Below are positions 26,383-41,871 of a stretch of 64,000 nucleotides of DNA, in pieces; position 1 is the first letter of the stretch, and each line of letters starts with the position of its first letter. The stretch is from Limanda limanda (Eukaryota > Chordata > Actinopteri > Pleuronectiformes > Pleuronectidae): positions 13,499,886-13,563,885 of the forward strand of contig NC_083651.1 of NCBI RefSeq assembly GCF_963576545.1, written 5' to 3'. The translations under genes were made by a program, and so were the position numbers. The notes under the pieces were generated by a model. It did no database searches and was not told where the DNA came from. It worked only from the letters and a program-made list of their open reading frames with translations.

Positions 26383-29300
26383 GCACCCGATGAGATCAGC
26401 GTGGACACGACTCGATAAAAGAGACCGGGGGGGCCAGCGGGATTTCCCAACCCACAGGTCAGAGGTGTCCTGAGCCCGCTGAGATATCTGGAGACGTTCA
26501 TGACGACAGAATGGAGCCTTTGAGAACCTTTGCTTATATGTTGTGTTTTAGTGTAAAATACCTTGTAAAATTCAAAGTGAAAAGAATTCGCTTTACTTCC
26601 TTTGCATGAGCACATTTCTTACTCATCAGAGGCAAAGGCAAAATAGTTTGAAACCTTAGCAAAACTGTACGAACTCCTGAAAATGTCAGGAGTATTGTGT
26701 GTGGAGTTTGCCTTTCTAAGAATGTTCTTGAATCTCAATATTTTTCTAAGTTGACATCTTAGTCTGTATCTCCACCCAGAGATATTCTTCCACTTTGGCC
26801 TGTGAGAAACATCACCAACACGACCATCGGCTCGCTGGGAATTTTCCAGCTGTATTCACACATGGGCTCAGTCTGACATTTCCTGGAAAATGTCCGGAGT
26901 TCAGTGCATATGTGAAAGCAGTTTACATTGCATGCTGAGAGCCACATCTTCACCTCCACTGCTGCAAAACATCAAGACTTTAGCTCTAATGTGTTGCTGG
27001 AATCAATGAATCACTGATCCAAATGTTCTTTTAATGGATGTGTGGGTTAATCAGTGACTAACCCTGCAGCACTGTTCCCATTTAAATGCCTGGCTGGAAA
27101 ACAAAGCTTAATGATAGTTGAATTATTCCACTGAACTTTTCCCTGCTGTGAATACAGACGTAACACTAACAAATTTAGCATTTGACTCCCAAGTTACGGT
27201 ATAAAAGGCTTTTCAGTGGCTTTGACTTAGCTTATTAGTACAGTGTGAGTAAAACTGTCTATACAGACATGAGGAGACGCTCCGTGTTGCTGATGTCTCT
27301 GTGTCGGCCCACGTCATCCACCCACACAGCCATACCATAGCCTGCTTAGGCAGCACATGCCTCGATACCCTCCCTTCTCCCTTGTCAAGAAAATGGACAC
27401 ATTATGCCCACGATGGTAACAGAGTGGCTGATAAAGAATCAGAAGATTTTCTCCCTCCTCATTTTGACAGCAGATCCCAGCGCCCCCGAAGACAAAGGCC
27501 ACATTGAGACCCTCCTCACACACAAAGACCGTCTTTTAATGTGCAGACGTCGTCCTTTAATGATCCCCTATCGCCTCAACAAAAAGACTCTCTTCGCCGC
27601 CATTATGGAATGCACAAGGCTGCATTTCTTTGCTAACTATCGGTGGATCTGTGGGGTTCCTTTCAAACTGCTGTTGGATCTAGTTAAGACAAGCTGTGAT
27701 GAGTTCAGTTTTCAGCCTGAAATACGATGTCGACAGACTCACTCTGTCCACAAACAATATTCTTCTTTCATGTCCCTAATGTTCCCAGCCCAAGCACCGT
27801 CTCCGTGAACACCTTGGCAACGTTTTATCCTCTGGAGTGGATGAAAAATTCACGAGATGACCTTTCTCTACAGTGAGATGGAAATCCAGAACACGGACAA
27901 TAGACGGCGTCATCTCCGAAAAGACCTACAAAGGAACAGCTCCCCATAAAGGCTTTGACACATCGTGGAGCAATGCACCATCAATTCAACTTTCAACCGT
28001 TTACAGGTTGGAAATAGCTGGTGGCTGTTTCAGCAGACAATAGGATTGTCCGGCAGCATCCTGTTTTCTCCACCCGACGACATAATAACACACTGGAAAG
28101 TCATTGGATGATAATGTGGGGGTGCATTTTCAATGAAGCACTGAACAATACAAAAATGTATGTTTTAATGGAAAAAGATGAAGTTCAAAAACGTTTTGCC
28201 CATAGTCCACCGACCATTTTCTATTCCCTGTCTTTCTCAGGGGGCTTTCTCATTGGTCCCTCTTCACTAATACACAAATGAGGGAACCACTAATTCACCA
28301 TCCTGTATGATCGCAGACTTCAACTACACGTCTTATATCCGACAACTTCACCAAATTTCCATGCAGATTATCAGACTGACAAAAGAGGATAAAAAAATTA
28401 TAAATAAAACTCCCATGTTGGTATCGCTAGGGCGCTATACCCATATGGATGACACAAAACAAAGCAGTACCATCAGAAACCATGGGGGCGCACCACTGTT
28501 CACAACAGTTCAAGCGAGACAATCATAGGACACAAGGAGGAAAAAGAAGAATAGGTTGATTTGCTGGTGCAGGTTATAAAGCAGATCCACAACAAGACAA
28601 ACTAACTTTTGCTAAACTGCCTTGTTGGGTCTGAGAAAACCGAACAACAGAGACAGTTCAGATTAAAGAAAAAGGTCAGAGGGGCCTTTTTAACCAGGTT
28701 CTGTATCAGATCAAAACTACAGGCCCAGAAGCTGTAACATGTAGAAAGAATGACATGAATCCAGACCACCCAGCACCACAGCAGGGGGTCATAAATCCAT
28801 TACCATAAATCTGACACCTATAAGCTGTAGTGAGAGAGGTCAGGCTCCCAGTCTCAGTAGAGAATTATCAGGCTATTGCTATTTGTCTTGTAGTAAATGG
28901 TGATTTCGTCTTGAAAGCCCTTGAGCTGCAATGTTTCCCATTTTTATAAAAAAAAACATTAATATCTCCTTTCTTTATTCTAGACAGAATTTGAGAGTGT
29001 AATAAGCAACCTCCTTTATCTTTGACATGAGGGCTGTCAAACAATACTTTGACATGAAACACTGCCCATACGCACAGAGCAGTTCCTGGGATCTGGTTTG
29101 TTGTGATCATTCATCCAGGGCCTCTCGTTTACAGAACAACCCTTCAGTGTTGATCATCTTTTATGTCCTATGAACCGCTGTCAGTGGCACAGATGTAAAC
29201 ACGCTTTCGGCACAGATTCATATCCATACATCAGCCTGTGCATCTGGGTACATCGCTCAGACCAAACACACGTGACAGCGCAATAAAACATTTTATAACG

Positions 29301-31597
29301 GTTGAGGAAAATAGGTTGAGTCTGTCAAAGTTACAACATGCTGTTTTCCTCTCAGAGCCAACAGGGCCATCCCCTGAGGGAAACTAATATAGTCCTCTGC
29401 CATATGTGTTTGGAATAAGAAATAAAGAAGGACGACATGACAGCACCCCAAAAGTGAAGCCAAAGTGACTAAATTGCCCCCTTGTGGCTGGCTGCAGTAT
29501 AGGTCATTAATCTCACCACCTCCAGATAAATGAATGGGACAAGGAACAAATTAAAGTGATATATGTCCAAGTGTTAATTTGTCTGATAAGTTTAGTTTTT
29601 AGTGGGAGGAGGTGGAGACGCGTTGTCCATCTTTATTCACAGTCTATCTTCTACTTTTTCTGTTTTCTGTTGGGCAGCAATTTGCATTAAGGTGCATTAC
29701 CACAATCAAATCAATTATACAGTCTATGTTCCGTGTGCAGGCTATATCACATCTTTAATATTCACCCATCTGTCATTACCTGTTTTTGAAAGTGCTTCCT
29801 TGAATAACTAATTAAACACTGACACACTGCTGTATGAAAATGAACTGTATATCCTTGCCATGCTACAGTGGTCAGATTAATGACTGCCTGACCGAGCAAT
29901 GTTGTTTTTGTTTCCTCCCTGCTCCTTATGGATGAGATGGAGCTTCACTCTGAATGTGCACCGACTCCTTCAATGTAATGTACAGTGAATGAAATAAAAG
30001 CAGCTGGGTCAACAGCGACTCTTTCTCACGCTCAGCTTCTCACTCTCCCTCCTCCTTCCTGCCGACACACACATTAACAAATCATCGTGATCAATGCTAT
30101 TAAAATGAAATACGGAGGGTTTATTTGGATTTGCGAAGCAGGTGATACAGTGAGCGTTGGATTTCAATTACATTTCTAATCTGTAAAGAAAGAGTGGCGA
30201 CAGATGCTGTTACAAGCCATCAGTCAGCACTATGGAATGAGACATAATGGAGTTAAACACATAGCTTTCCCCTCATCTATTACTTTATTATTGTCTATGA
30301 ATGTGAGGATTAGTTTGGACGAGAGTTTCAAGCTTCTACCAGGAGTCTTATAAAGGTTAAATGGAGGCAGTGGCACAGAGTCTCATATAATAAGTGATTT
30401 ACTAATAAGTTTAACGACATATATACGTATTGTGTCAATAGGTTTACTGCAGTTTATCTGGTGTCATGTGAAAAGTGGTTTAACTGTTGACTTGTGTTAT
30501 TTTTGACTTATGTTATGTTTGACCTACGCCATCATTTTATAGGATATGAGCCTCTCCCATAGATATAATGTAACACCTCTGCCAAGGCCCTTAAATCAAA
30601 TCAAGCAGCACCAAATTGCGCAAACCCATAAATATCCGTCCCCTAAATGTGCCTGTTTTCCATCAAAATCCATGAATCATTCTCTGTGAAATCAGGGGAA
30701 ATATCCATAAGATCACAATGCTAAAGAAGGTTATAAGAAAATGCTGGATCTGTCCCTGAGGCCAGATCCACATCAAACTTGAATTTGTTGATCCATGTGC
30801 CTTCATTCCACCAAGTTTCATGGAAACCAATTCAGTATATTAAGCATAATCCTGCTAAAAAACAAACAAAAAACATGGACAGGGGTGAAAACATAACCTC
30901 TTTAACTAGACGCAAAGCGAAAAGCTTTTGATAGGCGTCTTCCCCTCCCTTATAGATTCTTAAATTATAATTGCCCATTTTTATCTTCATCTTACTCCCC
31001 AGTCTTTTATAGTGTACCACCATCGTACCATAGTATATTCTCAGATGTGATGATCGTCGGTTTGTGTGATTTGTCTGTGGTCAGCTTGAGTCACCATAGT
31101 ATTGTTTTTCTTTTTGTGAACACTTTACAGTTGTTTTACCATAGACATAACCACTTCCTGTCAATGTCAAGCAGCCAAAACCAACATCGACCAGACAAAA
31201 ACACACGACAAACGCAGACCAAACAAACTGAAGGCAAATTATAAATACAGTTCCAGAGGAATAATTTCAGCTACGACTGAAAGAGGCACATTGGGCTCTG
31301 GCCTCCAGCTGGAGACATAAAAAACAGAGGCTTACAGGAGGATTATGGTAAATTAGAGGAATCAGGGAACCCACATAATGACGACTACAATGATAATCCC
31401 TGCATGCTCCAATAGTACAAATGTCACTTTAAGACAAATGGGGGGAGAGAAATTGATTTAGAAAAAATCTCAAAAATGTAGGTTAATGGAGTACTGCACA
31501 AACCACCCATTAATGGAATTCAGAAAATGCATTGTGAAGCCTCTCCCCTGTGAAATGAAACAGAAAACAAGGCAGAAAACATTCACGTGCGTGCACA

Positions 31598-31681
<84 letters not shown>

Positions 31682-34600
31682 CAGAAGCAGGAGGAGACAG
31701 ATGTGAGTCCTTGGTGTTGACACATATTTGTACATTCCACATCTCCCCCTGCAAATCATTCACCAAAAATCCAATGATACCAAAAAGATTCCTTACTTAT
31801 TTCACTAAAAACAAAACTTTATATAATTGTATTATTTGGATTTGCTTCTCAAACATTCACAGATCCAACTTGTTGCCACAGACAGATCCACGTAACACAG
31901 ATCCCTCTGAGGCTCAGGTGATGGAAATGACAAACTGCCACTTTGCGCCGGTTTCTCAGTTTTCACACATGAAACGGCAAAGTGGAGCGTAACCAGTGTT
32001 TGTGAGGGACCCCTCCTGTGTTTGAGGTATCACATGAGCCGAGATCACAGACTATCACAGGACAGCATGCGTTTGATCTGAGGCTGGTGGTGACACAGTT
32101 GTTTCCCTTCACTCACTCTCTCAATGAGGAGAGAGATGGCTGCTGTTATAACGGTAATGAAGACTCTTGAGACGATGAGACAGAAACTAAATCCCACTAC
32201 AAGAAAACCTTAAGTGGTTAATCTATGGGCTGTTTGTCAGGGGCTGTTACTCATCCTGAATGAAAGATTTGACCTGCGGCCTTCGCACTGACCCAGAGGA
32301 ATGTCTGATCCCACTATTCAATCTGAGGGGGACCGTCTCCCTTCTGCAGTTTCTAGTCAGGAATAGTGGATCCTCAGAGAAGTGCCACCAAACTAACCCT
32401 CACCCAACACTCTTATTATCCTGCCTAGTGAGTTATCATAGCTTGGACAGAAGGAAATGAACCATCTTTCCATCATTAACTTCTGCGTCTTTCAGCCACA
32501 ATTTTCCTCCATCTCCGCTCCCAAGCAGCAATCAAACGATGTCCAGTCAACACTGGTGTAACTAGCTTCCCTCCTGCACTGGTTAGTGTTTATGTGTTTG
32601 AACATGACCCACCATGACAGGAGAAGCCTTTAAAGGGACTCTTACCTTTGTTGCATTTTTACACTTTTTTTGGATAAGGTTAAATTGGTATTAATAAGGT
32701 AATGACACTCTATAATGCAAGACAGACCCACCAGGAGTAAAAACAAACAATTATTTCACTCTCATAATATTTAGTGAAAACTTCAACCAATAAAATTCTT
32801 CGGACCAACGGACCTTATTGGCCGACAGACCTGTCTGTTTGCTGCATGGACATGCAGGTTTTCCGTCTGCTTCTTGTGGCGCATTCGGGCCCGCGTCATC
32901 AAGGCAATGTATATAACTTACCGGTGCTTCTGAATCCGAATCCATTGCTTTGGTAAACAAAAACTCACGTGCGTGCGCGGAGGCAGTAGGTTGTAAGTGT
33001 AAATAAAGTTTCTTCAAAAAAACACCGCGGATGGGAACGAGGGGGTGGGGCATTGGAGGAAGGCGGGATGATTTGAATGTGCTGTAATTCTCAAATGCAA
33101 CAAAGGTAAGAGTCCCTTTAAGCAGGTTAACCCATGTTTGAAAAAACCTGCACAAAGGTTATTCAGAGCTACATTAAAAATTCTCACATGAATGCAATAA
33201 AGGAATTCAGTTACTTAAAACTAACTGTATACCTAACTACTAAGATAGTTATTCAAAAACAAAGCCACTTTCAAGCCCAAGTTTGGCATTTTTGTCCAAA
33301 CCCATCTTGTCTGATTGCAGCCATTGGTCAGTACTATCTGTCAATCTGAAGGTATCAGCGCCCGTGGCTACATCATCAACTTTACTCTAAATGCGAATGA
33401 AGTTCACTGATGTTATAAATCAAGTGAGAAATACAACTATTTTCCCATTGGCTTAGATAGAAATTGATTTCTTTTGAGAGAACACAGGTTTGAGGTTGAA
33501 CTGAAGTGAGAATACGATATGTAGTATTTTCTTCGGGAACATTACAAAAATGTAGTTAGAAATGTGTTGTAATAAATTATCCAGGAAGAGAAACTACCAA
33601 GGTTACAGCTGCTCTTGTTCACACTAATGATGTGCACGTCAAAAAGAATGTACAAAACTTGCTGAATGGGAAACACCTGGCCCCTTTCAACGAGATCTCT
33701 GAGAAGGGTTTCTCTACGTATGTGATGGAAATAGACGGAAATATAACTTGATGCACATCTGTGTTATGTCTCACTGACAGGTCAAGAGCAATTCAATACT
33801 GGGTGTGCGATACTCCCTTTGCCAGCTGAGAAGCATCCCTGGGAAGGACTCACTGTAACCTGGGAGCCAGAGTTCAGGTCTAAATCATGAGATAACTTCA
33901 CAAGGAAGGTTTTTATCCATGCTAGCGGTGTGGCTCCATGCACGGGAACGTCCTCTGTTCAGTCAACCACTTTGTTCCTGACTATATATTTCAACATATT
34001 TAAAAGGATTGCCAAGAAATCTGATACAGACATTTAAGTTCCCTTCAAAAAGACCCCCCACATGTCATTACATAGATTTTTACCAAATACCTGCAAAGCC
34101 AACATGATCTTCATTAGCGTCACTTATATGCTTACTTTTTGTACTTTATTTTAAATATGAGGATGCTAACATGCAACACGAAGAAAGAGAACATGGTAAT
34201 CACTGTACCTAATAGGGGTTGGCAGGTCTTGGGGATGTTGGATGGCTATGTGAGTGTGTAATGTGATCTAGTCCCGATCTGAAAGCTACTGTACCTTTCC
34301 CTCCAGTTCCACGCAATTCGGTTATAGTAATCGACAGTCTTAAGTGAACAATTTGGCACGGGACATACGTCATCACTGTAAGGGTTTCCACTGTACTAGA
34401 AGTTTGTTGGGAGGTGGAGGCGGATGTATTGCTTAGAAACCATGCCAACATAAAGGACTAGTGGAAGTAATGATTACACATCTCTTTTCATCAAAAGCAT
34501 TAATGCATGTAGAAGACTTCAGCACACTGTTTGTTTTCTCAATAAATATGTTGTTGTTTATCGAAAATTCTATTACGTTGGTCATAAACCTCTACTTGTT

Positions 34601-37600
34601 TGCATTAAATCAGAATTTACAAAGACAAAGATCATGATTTTACAGACATTTCATTTCTTTTCACAAAAGTGCTCAAAACACTTGATGTTGTCTGACAGAC
34701 TCTAAGCCCTGATGCTGCAGTTTGAGTCCTGTTCATTGTTTGTACTTTTTGTTTGAGAACATCTTGAATTATGTCACCACACTGTTGGCATCCTCCATGT
34801 AGCCTCTGTGAATTCAGGACAAAATGAGGGGGAATTTGGGTGAAACCTTTCTTGTTTTGTTGGATATAAAAGAGTAAAGTAGCTTGTCTAAATGACCCCA
34901 GTGACTTTGTGTGGGAAGTTACAAACATTAAATCATAGATGAAGATGAGGACTGAAAGGAGTTGGTGACCACATCATGCTGGTGCTTGTTGCTGTCTGGC
35001 TGCGTGACTTACATGTGGGTTATAGGAAATGTTATCCTCACAATGTAAGTCTGAAAATCTGCTGTTGCAAAGCATCTGGGAGCATTCCCTCATCGCCGAA
35101 TACAAAAAAAAGCCTGATCTCCACTGAAGAGATTTCAATTCATATGTTAATTTGATGAATGCAAATTATGTCGGTACTAAATTTATCAGCGTAATAAGTA
35201 CCTGTTATTCAAAAATTGTCTAGTTGCTTAAAAGGTAGGGCAGCATCCAAACAGGGGTTCGTACTTCTTGAGCAGCTTTGCCTTCCGGCAATAGTGCGAC
35301 ATAGTATTGCTGCAAATAATCAGTTTACAACTCTTTAACAAACAAAACGGTCAAACACAAACATACAGACACACACGCAGAAGAAAAACATCAAACAAAT
35401 CCCTGGCATTGGTGCAGTTATTGAGCCATGTGTGAGTGTAGAAACAAATGTCCCAAAGGCCTCCATTAAGGTGATAAGGGAAATTCTCATGGCAGCCAAA
35501 TGGATTCTACAGATTCTACGCGTGATAAACAGTAATTCTTGTCTGCACCATTGCTTCTTTACACCTCATTCTGCTTCCTGCCACACTACCATCAACTTCC
35601 TGTTCCAGAGTTAAAGGGCTGAGGTCATAGCGGCCATTCATTTAACACCCAGAGACGAATATGTTCATATAGCGTGAAAATCAAAAGAAAAACAGACAAA
35701 GAGGAGAGAGAAAGAAAAGAAGAGAAGGAGGAGTGAGTGAAAAAACTGCGAGACTAAACACATGACGTTGTGATTCTGTGCGTCGGTGTAGAGCAGCTGT
35801 AGAAACCAACTTAACACTGTAAGTAATATCTTGTAATTTACAGCAAAAAAAATTATTGACACAGGAATTAGAGAAGTCATGAGCTGATGAGGGACATTAC
35901 AAGGTCAATCTGAACATATTAATGGATCATTATCAGTTAAATGAAACCAATGTAATCCTTTGCTTCATAAATATACCAATGTTGATTAGTGTGTATTGCA
36001 TATCGCACTTTTCTAGTCTTCAGTTCAGTATCTTGGCCAAGGACACTTGGGAAACATGGGATGGGAGAGACTGGGATCAACCCTGTGGTTGGTGGACAAT
36101 CCGCTCTACCTCCTGAGCCTGCTGGTGTTGTATATACATCATTATACACGCACATATTTTCAAAGGAAATCTTTTACTGCTCACACAACGACTCCAGTTC
36201 TTGGACTGAAAGGAGCAGCATAAAAACGTTGGTTGGATTTGTGAGGTGGTACCTTACAATTTACATTATATCCAGCTGCTTTTCTATATTAAATCTGGCT
36301 TTGTCACGCCTTCTTTTAACAAGGCTCATCTTTTTATTCACAGACTGCACCTCTAGCATTTCAGGAGTCATGGACTATATTTGGATTATGCCTTTATACA
36401 CCACATTAAAAATGTTCACTGTGCCAATGTTTGGTGTCTTTTTCCAGCACAATGTTGCCTGTACGACCAGACTTTCCATTCCTGAGAGCTACTTGATTGG
36501 AATTTAAAAAAACAGTATTTAAAGTAAATAACTATTTTAACTCCATTGTTATTTCATTATGGATATGAAATAACAATGTGTGCTAAAAATAGGCTTTACA
36601 ATTCAGAATAAAGCAGGGGGAGTACAGACAGACCAGGAGAGACGGGGGACAGGGTCACTCTGCAGAGAGCAGGACATGACTCTGAGGGAGAACATGAACT
36701 CGAGCAGAGGGACCTGGAAGAAGCAGGACGAAGCAGAGACTCCCACCTTATCCTCTGGTTCAGCTCCAGTGTAAACAAAGCTCCGGTTTCTGCCCCAGGC
36801 CTGACACAGCTGGACCTTCCTCCTCCTTAAACCGGCCTCAGGTCACCAAGAGACTTGACTCCATTTCCCAGAGGGCCGCGCTCCTATTGAGGTCTTCCTG
36901 CTACAGAGTGAACTAAATGAAGCTGCTCTGGTCTTTGGTGCCAAAGGGTCGACTTGTCAGATCTGTTAATGGTGATCACTTCTGCTCACCTCTTCGATCA
37001 ATGACATCCAGATGTGAGAGCACGTTCAATAACACACGGGCACCTGAAGATACATCTGTTTGTTTTCTGTGCATGACAAGACAACCTCCTCACATGGAAT
37101 TCACATATGAGAAACATCATCCAGAATCAGAGATGAGATAGAAGCTTTAACTTAATTAGTCGGGTACATAAAGTTCCACAAACTAAATGGTTTGGATGGC
37201 AGGATAATGTGGGATAATTCGTCCTAAAATGGAAAATGATTGTGTGAGCCAAATTCAATCGCAACCCATTTCATAGTTTTAAAGAATTTTCACTCAAATT
37301 CACAAACATAAACGCATTCATGAAGCGAGAGGAAAAGTCAGGAGCCAAAGTGATTGAAATAGTTTTCATACATAAACTCCATAAAATGTCTGGAAAATGA
37401 GGTCCGGACATTGACAGGACTTTCCCACTTGAAGAACACAGAAGGACATTATCTGTGTCCGATGCGTTCAAAACAAACGGAATAAATATCTGGAACGTTC
37501 CGACGAGCTGAAGCGTCTGAGTAGAGCCAGAATATGACGCTGCGGAATTCACATGTTTTTGTTTACACCACATCAACACCTCTTTTCGCTAAAAGCTCTC

Positions 37601-40600
37601 GAATCTTGTTTTCTCTTCAGGTTGACATCTTTGTCTGTGTTTTCTACACGTATGATGCTTCTTTTTCTTTTCTTTTCTGTTTTGCATCTGTTGGGTGTTA
37701 GAAACATCATTGACACGCCCACTCCTGCTGTATTCTCAAATGGGCTAATATTACACAAAGGTGCAGGAAAAGTTTGCAGCAGCTGACTCGGACATTTGTG
37801 TTCTCATTTACAGTCCCTCTGGTTTTACTAAAAGCAGCTTAAGCTTGTTACTCTGGGCACTGTCTGTGGACATAGATTCGGAGGCAATCTATCAAATACT
37901 TTCTGAGATGATTCAGTCTGGACCAAAGTAGTTGCAGGCAGACAAGCAAACGTTGCCATGTATGGCGTCACACCACTATTACAGCTAAAACAGGAGGGGG
38001 GGAGAAACATCAGCTGCAGGATGAGCAAGAGTGAGATGAGTTGGACACAGTTTTGTTATCTTGAAGTGTGCATTTAACTTTGTTAACATTTTTCCCATCA
38101 CAAGAAATTATTCACTTTAATCAATTAGAGCACAGCTGGGATGGGAGTGAATGGTCCCAGTCTCCCAGCAGGGAGATCAGTGAGCGGCCCTCAGCAGGCA
38201 CCTGTCGAACCAAACAGCTCAGAGCCCGGAGTGATGCTGTGAGAAAGGAGCATGTACGGTCTTTAGGCAAACACAGCTGACACAATCCTTCCACATGAGC
38301 TCACTGGGAAGACTCACCTCGACTGAGGACAGACAGACGCACATGTCCGAGGGCCGCGCGGGGGGGGAGGCGAGGGGGGACAAATGGGGAGAGAGCTGAA
38401 ACGTGAAGGAGACAAGCTGAGGGAGGACAGACTCTCTGCCGGGCGTCCCTTTCACAGATAGATGGAGAGAGAGCGAGGGGACAGAAGACAGGGCAGACAC
38501 AGACCGGGGGCAGAACCAGGCTATAAAAGGAAGTGAGAGACTGAACCCTCGGATGACTGGGAGGACGGAGCCTTTGGAATTCTTTCAGCTCAGCATGATG
38601 GGACCCCTGTGTGTCCCACCATTAATCACTGTAAGACGGATAGAGGGCAAAGGACAAGGGCGGATATATATTTATAAATATACAGTAAATGGGGGATTTT
38701 CCAAAGACAACTTCTAGAATGAACTTCACTTCCGAACTCAATTCCAAGTCAAATAAAAGTCAGATCAAACTGATGGAGTTTACAAATGCAGGTTACATCG
38801 ACACAAACCAGAGCGGTGATGACACGTCTTAATATGTTTAAGTGAATGTCAAAGATTGTACATTTTGCAGACTCAATTCAAAAGGGGACACAATATTTTG
38901 TTGGAGGGGAAGAAAAGTGTCCTTCCATCTTAGAGTTATCCCAACAGATGACAGCAATACAGGACATATGTAGGCCTATGTGTACAGTGTAGGTGCTCTA
39001 TGTGCAGACCATAGACTAAATGATGCATCTCCACTTTCTCTAACTATCCAGAAATGAAGCCAAAATATCTCATAAGAACGCTGCCATGTGAAGCCATAGT
39101 CTGCACATGGGGGGTTGGAGCACAGTAGCGAGGTCCTGCGCTCGACCATTAGTGGGTCACGTCTGTCAATCATGAAGTTTCACCCTATCTTCATACCACC
39201 AAATAAGTAATTAAAGCCAAACTTACTCACCCACTAACATGGAGGAGATGGTAGTTATGACCTATACTGCAGCCTGCCACCAGGGGGGCGATCAAGACAC
39301 TTTGGGTTCACTTTTGGAGAGCTGTCATGCCATCTATGTTTATATATATATATATATATATGGTAAACACAGAACATACTGCAGGCACATAAGTAAGGAG
39401 GTTAAGAGGCAGCTAAATAGAAGTTTACATCATTTTGTTTATAGACAAGTAACTTAGACCCTCAAACATGCAGTAAATGTTGTATATACACATTCAACAG
39501 AAATTACAAAGGCAGAATTGCTCTTAGGTCTATCTTATAAAAGTCTTGATGTCAATTAGCTCTTAACAACCTCACAAACAAAAACTCGAATGAGCAAGCA
39601 AGCAAATCTGCCACCAAGCACTGACAGAACCTGCACCAGAGGATATATAAAGTATAAAGTGTTTAAAGATGTTAATACGTCTGTTTGTATACATACAGTA
39701 ACGATATGCACTTCTCAGAAATAAGTACAAGTCAGAGAGTTTGTGAGTCTGCTCTTTTACTGTAGCCTGTGTTGAACCAGGGAAGAGGCTCATGGTGTGT
39801 GACCACAGGCTGTCACACATGACTGGGAATGAAAATGAAGCATGAACTGATTATCCACGGAATCAAACCACTTTCCTGCTGCCCTTTCTCCTGAACTTTT
39901 ACATACTTTCTCATCATTATAACATAAGAATAATACAAATGCATAACTCAAACGTCTTTATGCCAGGCAGCCAAGAGGAGGGGTGGGGAAAGAATCTGCT
40001 GAACAAGCTGACAGTGTGCAGTGCTTTAGTAATGGGATGGAAGGCGGCACATTGATGTAAAGAACATGGAGCCATGTTCAGAAACGGGATCAAGCAATGA
40101 GGACAACACTGCACCAGGTTATATCAAATGTACAATGACATGAACGTAACTAACCTATTTTGCAGAAAAAACATAGATGGTGAAACCCAATCGATTTATT
40201 TCTTGGCCAATAAAAGTTGGCAGATATGAGTCTTTCGCAGATGTATTGGTATTGATGTTTATGTTATGAAAAGATAAGGCCTTGTCTACAGTACTGCATA
40301 TTTTCTTTAAGGATTTTGTTCTCCTGCGAAAAGTCTATGGCCACCATTGTTCTTGGTGCCTCTGGCACATGCTCATTACAATATTAAGCTGTGATGTCAT
40401 CATTTCCCAAATGCTTTGTTTTACATGTATGTGGGCAAATGTTCCAGGGGCGAACCTCCACCTACTGCTCACCTCCTGCTCACCTCCTGCTCACCTCCTG
40501 CTCACCTCAACTCAGCTTGATCGATTGGGTGAATTGAAGCAAGGCTTCGTGTGGAGTTTGTTGAGCTTTGACCTGCGATATTCACTTCACATTTGCTAAT

Positions 40601-41773
40601 GTGTGACGGTGCCCTAAGAGTGGGCAGGGTGTGGTTCTGCAGGATATGTTAACATTTTATGTAAAAAAAAAAGAAGAAAAAAGTCTACTTTCATGACTCA
40701 TGTTCTATATATAGGTGGTTGTATTTGCATTTTTATTTTGATTATAGCTATATATAATAATGTTTATGGCCGATCTATATATATTGGACAATTTTTACTC
40801 CATAAAGTCGTTAGTGGCCCCCAAAGATCCTTATTGGCCCAAGTGGTTTATCCCACATACTGTACACAAGTGTGTGAACACTTTGAGGAATGTCCAGAGC
40901 ACATTTTAAACAGGTAGTGAATTTTAAGTGATAGTAAAATTTTATAAATGTCATGCTACAGAAGAATTTGTCACATTAGACAAATAAAACAGCCATACAG
41001 ATCAGCCTTACACATCACATACTCTCCCCCTGGCCTGTCTGGTGTGGCTGCTGTAACGTATGAGCAGACCTGGGTTCACACAGTGAACATACATCCCAGT
41101 CACAGTCTCTGGAGGAGTCTAACTATGTGGGGTCCGGCCGGGCTGTAAAGCAACTCCTGACACATTTAACTCCACCCCGTTTCCTTTTTCCTGTTTAGAG
41201 AGCTTCTCTGGATAACCTATTTTCTCTTCACACAATTCTGCTCACAGGATGTTTCCCATAAAGTCAAACTTCGCTGAGTCCAGAGATAAACACAGCCCCC
41301 CCACACTCTGTGCGTGCAGCAGAACGAGATCATTAGGCACGCGCTCACACGTCCTGCTGTTGGTAGGGGGGCAAAATTGGCCGACTAATTGAAGACACCT
41401 GTCAGGGTCTGCAAGAAACACCCCAACAAATCTCTCACAATATTTCCAGAGGTATCATAATGCTCTGATTTCAACAGGTCTTGTTTAAACTGGGATTTCT
41501 GTGCCAGTGGGACAAACATCCGAGCTCACCAGGCCTTTCCTCACAGTTACAATGAAGAATCAAAGACTAATAAAATAATCAACACCAAAAATCTCCAAAA
41601 AAAAGGAGGAAAGAAAAGGAAAAGCAAAGCAAAGAACACACACACACACACACACACATAAAGTACATGTGAGCAGCTGTGCACATTACACAGACGTAAC
41701 GCAGAACAAATGCAGGGAGGTCAGAGGGGTGACGGCAACACCTCAGTGGAAAGTGCATGGCTCTCTTAATCAC

Positions 41774-41871
<98 letters not shown>

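Noticed and set aside
27404..27808. Frame of 134 codons in intron 2
   Set aside because: No recognisable domain, no splice partners, and no repeat or composition signal of coding.
31486..31992. Frame of 168 codons with a His/Thr repeat
   Set aside because: Translation of an AC microsatellite and its flanks.
35989..36507. Frame of 172 codons on the plus strand
   Set aside because: Its start runs through a SINE remnant, and the rest has no family resemblance.
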